Below, piece after piece: positions 1-6,932 of a stretch of DNA of 64,000 nt. The translations under genes were made by a program, and so were the position numbers. A model generated the notes under the pieces. The model made no database searches, was not told the DNA's origin, and worked only from the letters and a program-made list of their open reading frames with translations. Source of the DNA: Acidobacteriota bacterium (GTDB taxonomy: Bacteria; Acidobacteriota; Aminicenantia; Aminicenantales; Saccharicenantaceae); contig JAKLEN010000003.1 in NCBI GenBank assembly GCA_022711665.1, forward strand, positions 424,652 to 488,651, read 5' to 3'. Each line of letters begins with the position of its first letter. Within the stretch, counting starts at the first letter, position 1.

Positions 1-35
1 CCCGACAAGGCGAGGACGGCGGCCAGGAGGGGGAG

Positions 36-68
36 GGAAAAGGTCAGGCCGGGTTGCCCCGGCCTGAC
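36..68 (-). terminator. Rho-independent terminator after the Spy-like gene
   Basis: Read on the minus strand, an 11-bp perfect GC-rich stem (58-68 pairing with 43-53, loop of four bases) is followed by CTTTTCCC. It lies about 40 bases beyond the stop of the sigma/anti-sigma/sensor operon and probably ends that transcript. Confidence 0.7.
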
Positions 69-110
69 AACAGGAGAAAGAAAGGAAAGGGGCCGCATCT
101 AGGGATCACC

Positions 111-734
111 TCAATAGACACCGGGAAAGGGTTCGACATTCCCGGGGCCGTGTTTTTTCTCGTCAGGCTTGACCGGCGGGGGAGGAGGCGTCTGGCCGGG
201 TCCGCCGGCAGGTCCGCCGGGTCCGCCCGGTCCCATCCGGCCTGGTTCTCCAGGTCCGCCGGGACCCATCTCGCCAGGATTGCCGGGCCCGCCGGGGCCC
301 ATCGCGCCGGGGCCGCCCGGTCCGCCGGGTCCCCTGCGGTCCGGCCCGAGCCCGCCGGGTCCCATCCCGGGCGGCGGAGGCGGGAACTGGCGCATGTTTT
401 CCTTGAGCTTGGCCAGCACGTCGGCCGGCACGACCGCAGCGATATCCTTCCACAGCGCTTCGAAATCGGCGTCGATCTCCTGGCGGGTGCGGTCGTGGAT
501 GGCGGCCAGATTCTTGCCGTGGGCCCGGAAGATCTTGTCGAGCTCCGCCCGCTTCTCGCCCGAGACCCTGTCCAGGACGGGGTTGCGCCAAGGCACGAGA
601 AGCCCCTGGTCGCGCTGGCGGATGATGTGGCGGATGCTGCCACGGACAACGGCCCGATCGCACAGGGCGCCCGCGGCGACTCCGGCGATGAAGATGCCGG
701 CGAAAACGAGGACGGCTTTGGATTTGGTATTCAT
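111..734 (-). CDS. Spy/CnrX-like periplasmic sensor protein with collagen-like tail
   Basis: This 207-aa protein has an N-terminal signal or anchor segment (residues 6-26) and a helical region of about 90 residues (30-120). It resembles the Metal_resist/Spy/CnrX superfamily, whose members sit in the periplasm as chaperones or metal and stress sensors. Residues about 125-185 are almost pure Gly-Pro-rich triplets of the GPGGPG kind, which is unusual for the family. It is the third gene of a minus-strand run behind an ECF sigma factor and a membrane anti-sigma-like protein, an order reminiscent of cnrH/cnrY/cnrX. I infer that it senses an envelope signal and passes it to the anti-sigma factor. 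The specific signal cannot be read from sequence. Confidence 0.7.
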   Translation of the reverse strand: MNTKSKAVLVFAGIFIAGVAAGALCDRAVVRGSIRHIIRQRDQGLLVPWRNPVLDRVSGEKRAELDKIFRAHGKNLAAIHDRTRQEIDADFEALWKDIAAVVPADVLAKLKENMRQFPPPPPGMGPGGLGPDRRGPGGPGGPGAMGPGGPGNPGEMGPGGPGEPGRMGPGGPGGPAGGPGQTPPPPPVKPDEKKHGPGNVEPFPGVY

Positions 735-743
735 GATCGCTAC

Positions 744-1163
744 CTAAAAGAGCGGCAGCTCCAGGATCCGGTCGAGGGACAGGTTCGAGACGTAATAGAC
801 CGCGTCCCGGGGGATGAGCTCTCCGCTGATCAGGACATACGAGGCCACGGCGACAACGAGGATGAGCCCGGCCAGGGCGGCGCGCCGAGCCAACCCCGCG
901 ACGACCGGCAGGAAGCCTGGCTCGGCTCCCGCGCCGAATAGCCCTTCCGACCGGGCCCGGGCCAGGGTCCGCTCCGCGAACTCGGGCCGGAACGAGGCGG
1001 TCCTGGCGCCGGCCAGATCGCGGCGCAGGGCCAGCAGGTTCTCGCGGGTCCGCTCGAGCTCAGGCCAGGCGGCCAGGGCCCGGTCCAGCCGCTCACGGTC
1101 CCTGGGACCGAGCGGCGCGTCGAGCGACCGGTCAAGCAGCTTGAGGATCTTTTTCTTCATCAT
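744..1163 (-). CDS. Membrane anti-sigma-factor-like protein
   Basis: The 139-aa product has a charged cytoplasmic N-terminal half (residues 1-85), one hydrophobic segment at about 92-111 and a short external tail. This is the architecture of simple anti-sigma factors. No zinc-binding HxxxCxxC motif is present, unlike the anti-sigma of the second cassette at 40.5 kb. It lies 27 bases after the ECF sigma gene and 9 bases before the Spy-like gene, so all three are probably one transcript. A GGAGAAGGGG ribosome site precedes tandem ATG codons. Anti-sigma function is inferred from topology and context. Confidence 0.6.
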   Translation of the reverse strand: MMKKKILKLLDRSLDAPLGPRDRERLDRALAAWPELERTRENLLALRRDLAGARTASFRPEFAERTLARARSEGLFGAGAEPGFLPVVAGLARRAALAGLILVVAVASYVLISGELIPRDAVYYVSNLSLDRILELPLF

Positions 1164-1190
1164 TCCCCTTCTCCAACGTCGAATACACCC

Positions 1191-1775
1191 CTATTCCGGG
1201 CCCTTGCCCTCGAGGACGGCCTTGAGCCTGTCCTGGCCCCTGGCCAGGCGGGACAGGACGGTGCCCTGAGGCAGGCCCAGGATCTTGGCCGTTTCCCGGG
1301 TCGAGAAACCCTCGATGAGCCGCAGGACGATGACTGCCTTGTACTTCGGCTCGAGCCTATCCAGCCCCTGGCGGACGGCGACCCGGGCGTCTTCCGCGCC
1401 GGGCCGGTCGGGCGCGGGCAGGACCTCGGCTTCGCCTTCGGCCGGCTCGACCGTCTGGAAGCGGTCGAACCGGCGCCGCCGCCGCAGCTCGTTCAGGGAC
1501 AGGTTGATGGCGATGCGGGTCAGGTAGGTCCTGATCGTCGACTCGCCCCGGAAGCGCGGCAGCGACCGGAAGAACTGGATGAACGTCTCCTGGCCGATGT
1601 CGTCGACGTCGGGTCCGTGCCCCAGGATGCCCGTCACCGTCGCCGCCACCGGACCCTCGTACCTCTCGATAAGCTCGCGGCAGGCGGCCTCGTCCCCGTT
1701 CTTGAGCCGGGCGACCAGGCCGCTTTCGGCCGCGGCGTCTTGGATCAGGGCCGGCCGGGGGATGGCGATGTCCAT
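1191..1775 (-). CDS. ECF-type RNA polymerase sigma factor
   Basis: A sigma-70 family ECF factor of about 194 aa. Region 2 follows RLKNGDEAACRELIERYEG and includes DDIGQETFIQFFRSLPRFRG; region 4 carries the helix-turn-helix around LIEGFSTRETAKILGLPQGT. It should direct core polymerase to a small regulon, normally including its own operon. The start chosen is the ATG at 1775 (GAAGGAC upstream). An upstream in-frame ATG at 1844 with GGAGAGG would add 23 residues and cannot be excluded. It is followed by the membrane anti-sigma-like gene and the Spy-like sensor gene. Confidence 0.9.
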   Translation of the reverse strand: MDIAIPRPALIQDAAAESGLVARLKNGDEAACRELIERYEGPVAATVTGILGHGPDVDDIGQETFIQFFRSLPRFRGESTIRTYLTRIAINLSLNELRRRRRFDRFQTVEPAEGEAEVLPAPDRPGAEDARVAVRQGLDRLEPKYKAVIVLRLIEGFSTRETAKILGLPQGTVLSRLARGQDRLKAVLEGKGPE

Positions 1776-1993
1776 TGTCCTTCGACTTTCTGAGTCGGCC
1801 TCGTGTCGGATCGGCCTCTCTCCCCGGCCAGCCCCGACACTCATTAGATGCGCCTCTCCAGCCCGTTATTCCCGATCGGCGGCATTATTTCATATTTCCT
1901 CATGGAATGGTAAACCGGGGCAGGGGCCGGGCCGTTGCGCCTTGCCTTTTCGGCCGGATTCGGCTATAACTGAGAGGCTTTTTCCCGGCCTGC

Positions 1994-2070
1994 GTGCCTG
2001 TAGCTCAGCTGGATAGAGCGTTGGACTCCGGATCCAAAGGTCGGAGGTTCGAATCCTCTCAGGCACGCCA
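1994..2070 (+). tRNA. tRNA-Arg (anticodon CCG)
   Basis: A full 77-base cloverleaf: acceptor GTGCCTG pairs with CAGGCAC, the D arm is GCTC/GAGC, the anticodon stem TTGGA/TCCAA encloses loop CTCCGGA (anticodon CCG, reading CGG), and the T arm contains GGTTCGAATCC. The discriminator is G and CCA is encoded. A TATAAC box at 1965-1970 is a plausible -10. Its 3' half is duplicated three more times in the window (4642-4699, 5565-5588, 13204-13249), so it is an integration target. Confidence 0.97.
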
Positions 2071-2125
2071 TCTCTGATTCACACTAAAACCATAAGATAG
2101 AAGTTTCTGTCGGGCCTCAGCTTCA
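2046..2125 (+). repeat. 80-bp direct repeat, copy A (attachment-site-like, at intact tRNA-Arg)
   Basis: Covers the last 25 bases of tRNA-Arg and 55 bases downstream. It matches 5565-5644 with only scattered mismatches. Direct repeats starting inside a tRNA 3' end are the usual signature of attL/attR formed by a tyrosine integrase. Confidence 0.8.
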
Positions 2126-2164
2126 CCCGTTTTTCGGTCCGTGTCACAGCCGTGTAACAGACTC

Positions 2165-2196
2165 CCCCCGTTTTGAGGGCTTTCGGGGGTTTTTTG
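2165..2196 (+). terminator. Terminator downstream of tRNA-Arg
   Basis: CCCCCG at 2165-2170 pairs with CGGGGG at 2184-2189, followed by a run of six to seven T. It probably ends the tRNA transcript. Just upstream (2142-2160) lies GTCACAGCCGTGTAACAG, resembling the GTCACAA repeats near 4528. Confidence 0.7.
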
Positions 2197-2442
2197 GCGA
2201 GAAGCTCCACCGCCGCCCGCCTTCTCTCCTCGGTCGCCCATGCTTACACTTGATATAGTAAAGGCTTTTAGGGCAAGAACCCTGAAACTACTAATCGAAG
2301 TTCAGAAAGCAATAATAACACTAGTGTTCGCGATCTGAATTCGATATAACTCAAGTGAATCCATTGGGCAGGCCCAAGCAATGAACCCAAGGCTTGCTTA
2401 TCTAAAATCGCCGTATTCCTCTCAGCATAAGAAGAGATTAAT
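2197..2442. other. AT-rich intergenic region, no gene seen
   Basis: Between the tRNA terminator and the first island gene there is AT-rich sequence in which no convincing gene or RNA is seen. Base composition drops sharply from the GC-rich flanks, which fits imported DNA. Confidence 0.5.
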
Positions 2443-2922
2443 ATGAATGTAAAACGAATTATCGCTTTCTTGACCTTCCTGTCGATATCAGCAGGCATCG
2501 CATGGATCCTTGCCTTAGGAACTTCAGGAACTTCAGCGCCTGTGATGGCTTTCTATTCATGGGGGTTTTTCTTAGCGCGGTCGGCGGGTATATCGATGCC
2601 TCTGGCCCTTTTGATTCTCCCCATATATTTTCTCGTCATCCTTGGGGTATCCACGCTTATGGCTTCCATTCATTGGAGCCGCGGCCTCGTAGTGCCGATT
2701 GTTATGCATTGCCTTGGAACAGTTGTTGATGCATTGACCTTCGGCCCGCTGGTGGTCGATGAAACAGCCAGCCAGTTCCTGAGTTTTTGCTTAATCTCAT
2801 TAGGAATCTTTATCGCCTATCTTATATTCGACTGGCGCTTAGCTTGGACCATATTCAACGACGGATCTCGGCATTCGACTCCTGCAAGCCTTCCTGGCGA
2901 GAAAGAACGAGATTGTCGTTAG
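2443..2922 (+). CDS. Small integral membrane protein of unknown function
   Basis: A 159-aa protein with four hydrophobic segments (about residues 5-25, 30-50, 55-75 and 113-131) and a charged C-terminal tail. AAGAAGAGATT precedes the ATG at a normal distance. No family is recognised. The gene is AT-rich relative to the chromosome and lies between tRNA-Arg-derived repeats, so it is probably island cargo. No partner gene or catalytic motif suggests a role. Confidence 0.6.
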   Translation: MNVKRIIAFLTFLSISAGIAWILALGTSGTSAPVMAFYSWGFFLARSAGISMPLALLILPIYFLVILGVSTLMASIHWSRGLVVPIVMHCLGTVVDALTFGPLVVDETASQFLSFCLISLGIFIAYLIFDWRLAWTIFNDGSRHSTPASLPGEKERDCR

Positions 2923-3171
2923 CATACGCGCCTTTGGCACTCAAATCGCTTTGGCTCGCGCTCAAGCATGGTAATGCCCGTAACTACTGAACCACCACCC
3001 ATTTCGCTCGTAGGCCGCCCGATTAATTCTTTAAGGGTTCCAGATCAGATTCGTTGTCGACTGGAATTGGTCAAGCATCCAGGCCAAGCAGCTCAGAGGC
3101 AGCATGATTCTCGGAAACTGAACGCTCGAACGAAGCTATTTGTTTTCGCCGATTAACGTCAGGAGGTGTTT

Positions 3172-3774
3172 ATGAGCGAACTAAAAAGAACGACGTTATT
3201 CGCGATTCTTCTTGTGCTGCCGTTCTGTGCATCCCATGGCCGAGCTGATGAAAATAACGATCCTCCTATTGATGTATCGCTAATCGATCTCAGAGAGAGC
3301 GGAAATCAATATGATAACCGCTTGGTCCGAGTACATGGGGAGTATTTTTGCAATTTCGAAGAGAGCCTCATCGTGCTGCGCGATCCGAAAACAGATAACA
3401 TCGTAGTCAGCATCTGGGTGGATCTGCACGATGATGTGGAAAATGTCAAAGAAAACAGGGATATTAACGCGCTCGATTTTATGAGACTGGCCATGTCCGG
3501 CAAACTAAAAGACTCTCTCAACGAAATTCATTGGATAGTCCCTTTGCCCATAAAGCCCTTGCCCGATAGCCAGCTTAGTGAAATGCTCGAGTATCGAAAG
3601 GCAAAGAGTCCTGGGAGAGCTAAGATCACGGTTATTGGAGGGTTCGATTACGCCAACAAGGGGCGCCTAATATTGCTCGGAAAAGGCGAGCCGATATTTA
3701 TGGGGGGATACGGCCATCAAGCCTCATGGCAAAGTAGAATAGTCGCAGAATCGATAGTTATTCAAAAAGATTGA
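3172..3774 (+). CDS. Exported protein of unknown function, possible OB-fold
   Basis: The 200-aa product has a cleavable-looking signal peptide (residues 5-25) and then a domain containing DLRESGNQYDNRLVRVHGEY, a phrase typical of small exported OB-fold-like proteins in which a property is 'kept' or 'changed' along beta strands. That resemblance is weak. AGGAGG at 3161-3166 ideally serves the ATG at 3172; a GTG two codons earlier overlaps the ribosome site and is rejected. Base composition is AT-rich, like the neighbouring island genes. Confidence 0.6.
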   Translation: MSELKRTTLFAILLVLPFCASHGRADENNDPPIDVSLIDLRESGNQYDNRLVRVHGEYFCNFEESLIVLRDPKTDNIVVSIWVDLHDDVENVKENRDINALDFMRLAMSGKLKDSLNEIHWIVPLPIKPLPDSQLSEMLEYRKAKSPGRAKITVIGGFDYANKGRLILLGKGEPIFMGGYGHQASWQSRIVAESIVIQKD

Positions 3775-3961
3775 TAATATCCTGATTTATGAGCAAGATT
3801 GGCATTGCCAGCTAGGGGGCTACAACAGAAGTAATCTTGAGAATGACGCTAAAGCGGCTTTTATCACCTTTGTTGAGTATACTAAGCCGAATATTTCATT
3901 TTAGGAATCTCCAGGACGGACTGTTCGGGAAACTAGAGTTGGTCTATAAAAGGAAACCGAA

Positions 3962-4465
3962 ATGAAGAACTCGGCAAGAACCTTTTTAGCTGGTTTGCTA
4001 TTAACGTTATGCCTAAGCAATCTCCCCGAATGTGCTTCGGACGAGCGTCAAAACAAACAAGTTCTTATCTGCGAAAATGCTGTCGCCTTCTTAACGCTCT
4101 CCGAAGAAGATGTCAATCTATTTCTCTTCAAACATAAGGAGAGGGAGCAAGAGGCGATCGAGGTCCTATCCGATTTTTACTCTTATGCTGAAAAGATGGA
4201 GCAGATGCTTAAGAAAGCTGGGATATCAGTCAAGTACAGCGAACCCAAGAATACCTATTTCTGTTATCCTGACGGGGCACTTGAGCCTGTCATCTTCAAG
4301 GAAGGAACGTTCTACGGAATGGCCATGTTTGCAAAAGGGAAGAAACCTAAGGTCATGACTAACTTTGGAGCACACATAGAACCGATGATAGAGATTCTAT
4401 CCGAATATTTCAAAATCCAGTTTAAGGAAAAAGGAGAAAATGAACGATTCGGTAATCGGGAATAA
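3962..4465 (+). CDS. Exported protein of unknown function
   Basis: A 167-aa product with an N-terminal signal sequence (residues 5-25, ending near ECAS, possibly a lipobox) and a mixed alpha/beta body with a charged helix at about 55-85. No family is recognised. It is the last of three low-GC genes between the tRNA-Arg gene and the inverted-repeat element at 4528-4787. The three may be cargo of one small integrated element, but they share no domains. Confidence 0.5.
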   Translation: MKNSARTFLAGLLLTLCLSNLPECASDERQNKQVLICENAVAFLTLSEEDVNLFLFKHKEREQEAIEVLSDFYSYAEKMEQMLKKAGISVKYSEPKNTYFCYPDGALEPVIFKEGTFYGMAMFAKGKKPKVMTNFGAHIEPMIEILSEYFKIQFKEKGENERFGNRE

Positions 4466-4527
4466 GGCTATTTATTTTCTGGCCTGTCTAGTTAGTGTGC
4501 GTAGTAATAGGCAGACCACCCCACCAT

Positions 4528-4787
4528 GTCACAACCGTGTCACAAAAAGTGTGTAAACCCGCCTAATCCTGACTAATGGTGCTCAAAGGAAAACAGGTCA
4601 TTCTCCCCTGGGAATCGGGTTTGCCCCATATGTCCAGGAGGGTAGAGAAGGGGACTCCGGATCCAAAGGCGGGAGGTTCGAAGCTTCTCAGGCACGCCAA
4701 GTTCTCCCCTGATTTCGTCGTTTTCCGTTTAAACACCATTAAGCCAGATTAGGCGGGCTTAAGCACTTTTTGTGACGTATTTGTGAC
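4528..4787. repeat. Inverted-repeat-bounded element with tRNA fragment inside
   Basis: The arm 4528-4584 is an imperfect inverted copy of 4729-4787. Both contain GTCACAAAAAGTG, CCCGCCTAATC and TAATGGTG when read inward. Each arm begins with two GTCACAA motifs spaced like integrase arm sites. Between them lies a tRNA-Arg 3' half at 4642-4699. It could be a small non-autonomous element or a complete old attachment region. Confidence 0.65.
4642..4699 (+). repeat. tRNA-Arg(CCG) 3'-half fragment, copy C
   Basis: Matches the anticodon arm through CCA of the intact tRNA at 1994-2070, including GGACTCCGGATCCAAAGG and TCTCAGGCACGCCA, with several substitutions. The 5' half is lacking, so it is a tRNA remnant and an attachment-site scar. 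Confidence 0.8.
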
Positions 4788-4836
4788 GCGGCGGAATGGT
4801 CTATACTTTGTTTGGTTCGTGACTTGGGTCGAAACG

Positions 4837-4947
4837 GTGCGTTTGGCGCGCTACCCCCTGACGGTCTCGGCGCGTCACGTCTTCGTTCTCGAATCCCTCG
4901 AAGACGGCCGGCTCGAAGTGGTCAAGTACGAGATCGTCGACCCGTAG
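4837..4947 (+). pseudogene. Possible 3' end of a truncated gene
   Basis: A 36-codon open frame ending in TAG has protein-like composition (LTVSARHVFVLESLEDGR followed by an acidic/hydrophobic end). It is GC-rich, unlike the inverted-repeat element just before it. No upstream portion exists, so it may be the tail of a gene cut by integration. The family is not recognised and it could be chance. Confidence 0.25.
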
Positions 4948-4949
4948 TC

Positions 4950-5564
4950 TCACCAGGAGTCGACGTGCAGCCGGGGTTCGAGGGGCTCGATGTCCGCGGC
5001 GCCCGGCCGGACGCGGGGGTAGCCGAAGGGAATGACGGCGGCCACCTCGAAGCCCGCCGGGACCTTCAGCGCGCTCTTTAGGCCGGCGGCATCGTAAGGC
5101 GTATAGGTGCAGCCAAAGAGCCCTTCGGCGGCCAGGGCCAGCATGACGTTCTCGATGCACATCCAGACGGAGGCGAGTGGGTTCAACTCGAAGAACGTCC
5201 GGCATTCCGATAGCGCCTTCATCCTATAGCACACGACGAGGACCTCGGGGGCCTCGAGCATCATGGTCAGCTGGAGCGGCAGGGACTGCCGGTAGACCCT
5301 CTTGAGCTCCTCCTCGTCGAATCTCTCGAGGAAGCGCTCGATCTCGGCCTTGTCCTTCATGTCCCGGGCCCTCAGGCCCTCGACCACGGCCCGGCGCCTC
5401 TTCTCCGGATCGCGGAGGAGGACGAAATGCCAGGACTTGAGATGGGCGTTGGAGGGCGCCCGGAGCCCCGCCTCGAGCGCCCGGCGAACGGCCTCCTCGG
5501 GAACGGGATCGGCTTTGAACTCGCGGACGGTTCGCCGGCCGGCTACGACTTCGATGAATTCCAT
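4950..5564 (-). CDS. Nitroreductase-family FMN oxidoreductase
   Basis: A 204-aa nitroreductase fold protein. The N-terminal EVVAGRRTVREF and the APSNAHLKSWHF segment at about 40-50 are the FMN-binding signatures. The central SVWMCIENVMLALAAEGLF helix and the GYP segment near the C-terminus are also typical. Such enzymes use NAD(P)H to reduce quinones, nitroaromatics or flavins; the substrate is unknown. The ATG at 5564 directly abuts a tRNA-Arg remnant whose antisense strand supplies GAGAGG as ribosome site. Its native upstream region appears to have been replaced by the att repeat. Confidence 0.9.
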   Translation of the reverse strand: MEFIEVVAGRRTVREFKADPVPEEAVRRALEAGLRAPSNAHLKSWHFVLLRDPEKRRRAVVEGLRARDMKDKAEIERFLERFDEEELKRVYRQSLPLQLTMMLEAPEVLVVCYRMKALSECRTFFELNPLASVWMCIENVMLALAAEGLFGCTYTPYDAAGLKSALKVPAGFEVAAVIPFGYPRVRPGAADIEPLEPRLHVDSW

Positions 5565-5644
5565 GGTTTGAATCCTCTCAGGCACGCCATCTCTAAATCA
5601 TACTAAAACCATAAGATACAAGTTTCTGCCGGGCTTCAGCCTCA
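5565..5644 (+). repeat. 80-bp direct repeat, copy B (attachment-site-like)
   Basis: Partner of 2046-2125: last 24 bases of tRNA-Arg(CCG) plus about 55 bases of its downstream flank. It separates the nitroreductase start from the LuxR-type gene and includes that gene's stop codon. The pair delimits about 3.5 kb of mostly low-GC DNA. Confidence 0.8.
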
Positions 5645-6598
5645 GCTGTTGTCCCCGCCGCCGTAGATGCCGATCCTGTGGATCAGCTGGTGGCGGCTCT
5701 TGACGTCCATCTTGCGGTAGAGCGAATAGACGTGGCTTTTAACGGTGTGGATGGAGATATGAAGAACCGTTTCAATCTCTTTATAGCTCTTGCCGTCGAT
5801 CATGAGCTCCAGGATCTCCATCTCGCGGGCGGAGAGGCCCCTGGACCGGCCAATCGCGGCGAGGTCGAAGCGCTTGCCCAGGACCTTGCCGAGACCGCCC
5901 GCCCAGGGCAGGAACCAGGCCTTGAGCCAGATGATGGGCGCGAGGTTCGTGTAGAGGCCGAGGAGCCTGGTGATCGTCAGGGCCAGGAACGGAGCCCCGG
6001 CCGGGCTCCAGAGGCTCAGGGCCAGATGAACGGGATAGCGGGCCAGGAAAAGCCAGGCGAAAGCGGCGTCGACCTTCCGCCGTCCAGGAACGGCGTTCTT
6101 CCGGCTCCGGACGAGCAGCCAGCCGAGGCAGGCGATGTCGAGAAGGCCCGGGGGCCAGACGAGGGCCAGCCAGAAGGTGTTATCAGGCCTCGATGGCGCC
6201 AGGGCCGGGACCTTAAGGGCCAGGAAGTACCAAGCTAGCACTGCGGCGGCGAAGACCCCCGCCACGGGGACGAGCCAAGGCGGCAAGCCCCTGTCCCGGC
6301 GCCGGAAGATGAACGTGTAGAGCGAGATGTGGACACCCAGAACGAGGCCGGTTGCGACCGGCCAGTCGATGAACCTGTACCAGAAGGTAAGCCCCGCCAG
6401 CTGGTCCGGGGTGAGATTGCTCTGTCCGTAGGCCCCGAGAAAGGTGACCACGGCCAGGGCGTTGTAAAAGACGAGGAACAGCCACAGGCCGCCCAGCCGG
6501 TATTCGGCGTAGCGGCGGGCCCATTGGCGGAACTCGACGACGGCCCAAACCCCGACGACGAGGACGAGGCCCATACTCAGGACGTTAAAATGCTTCAA
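5642..6598 (-). CDS. Membrane-bound LuxR-type transcription regulator
   Basis: A protein of about 318 aa. The N-terminal 230 residues hold six or seven hydrophobic segments and the C-terminal 65 residues form a LuxR/GerE helix-turn-helix (LSAREMEILELMIDGKSYKE, then HISIHTVKSHVYSLYRKM). It presumably senses something in or at the membrane and regulates transcription; the ligand is unknown. A TATAAT at 6631-6626 lies inside the longest possible frame (ATG at 6655). I therefore prefer the TTG at 6598, preceded by GGGGAAG; the longer start is not excluded. The stop codon lies at the edge of att repeat B. Confidence 0.8.
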   Translation of the reverse strand: MKHFNVLSMGLVLVVGVWAVVEFRQWARRYAEYRLGGLWLFLVFYNALAVVTFLGAYGQSNLTPDQLAGLTFWYRFIDWPVATGLVLGVHISLYTFIFRRRDRGLPPWLVPVAGVFAAAVLAWYFLALKVPALAPSRPDNTFWLALVWPPGLLDIACLGWLLVRSRKNAVPGRRKVDAAFAWLFLARYPVHLALSLWSPAGAPFLALTITRLLGLYTNLAPIIWLKAWFLPWAGGLGKVLGKRFDLAAIGRSRGLSAREMEILELMIDGKSYKEIETVLHISIHTVKSHVYSLYRKMDVKSRHQLIHRIGIYGGGDNS

Positions 6599-6625
6599 GG
6601 CCGGTCTTCCCCTCGACGGGAAGGG

Positions 6626-6631
6626 ATTATA
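6626..6631 (-). promoter_or_regulatory. -10 element (TATAAT) of the LuxR-type gene
   Basis: A perfect TATAAT on the minus strand, 27 bases before the TTG start. It supports the shorter reading frame of the regulator. Confidence 0.5.
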
Positions 6632-6669
6632 GGGGAACGGGCGCGCCCATGGCAAGAAGGCCTCGGGCC

Positions 6670-6870
6670 CTCTTTTTCAGGCTTCCGGGCGGGGGAAACG
6701 GGCTGGTCTGCTCCAAGCATGACGCCTATGCCGAAGGCCGGGAGTTCGTGGGCGTCGGCGTCAAGCCGCAGATCGCGGTCTCTCCCACGGTCGCCGACTA
6801 CCGGTCCGGCAGGGACACAGTTCTCGAGAGGGCCGTGAAGGAGATCGGGAAGAGCAGATCCAAGAAGCAA
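6670..6870 (+). pseudogene. 3' remnant of an S41-family (C-terminal processing) peptidase
   Basis: The forward frame reads LPGGGNGLVCSKHDAYAEGR, then EFVGVGVKPQIAVSPTVADY and GRDTVLERAVKEI. This is the characteristic C-terminal end of exported S41 peptidases. There is no PDZ or catalytic region upstream, where the LuxR-type gene now begins on the other strand. The gene has evidently been cut, probably by the rearrangements around the tRNA-derived repeats. The frame runs on without a stop into the M28 gene. Confidence 0.65.
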
Positions 6871-6932
6871 CCTCCGCCGCCGCGGCGAGTATTTATACTT
6901 GACGACCCAACGTCGACAAGGAAATATTGCCC

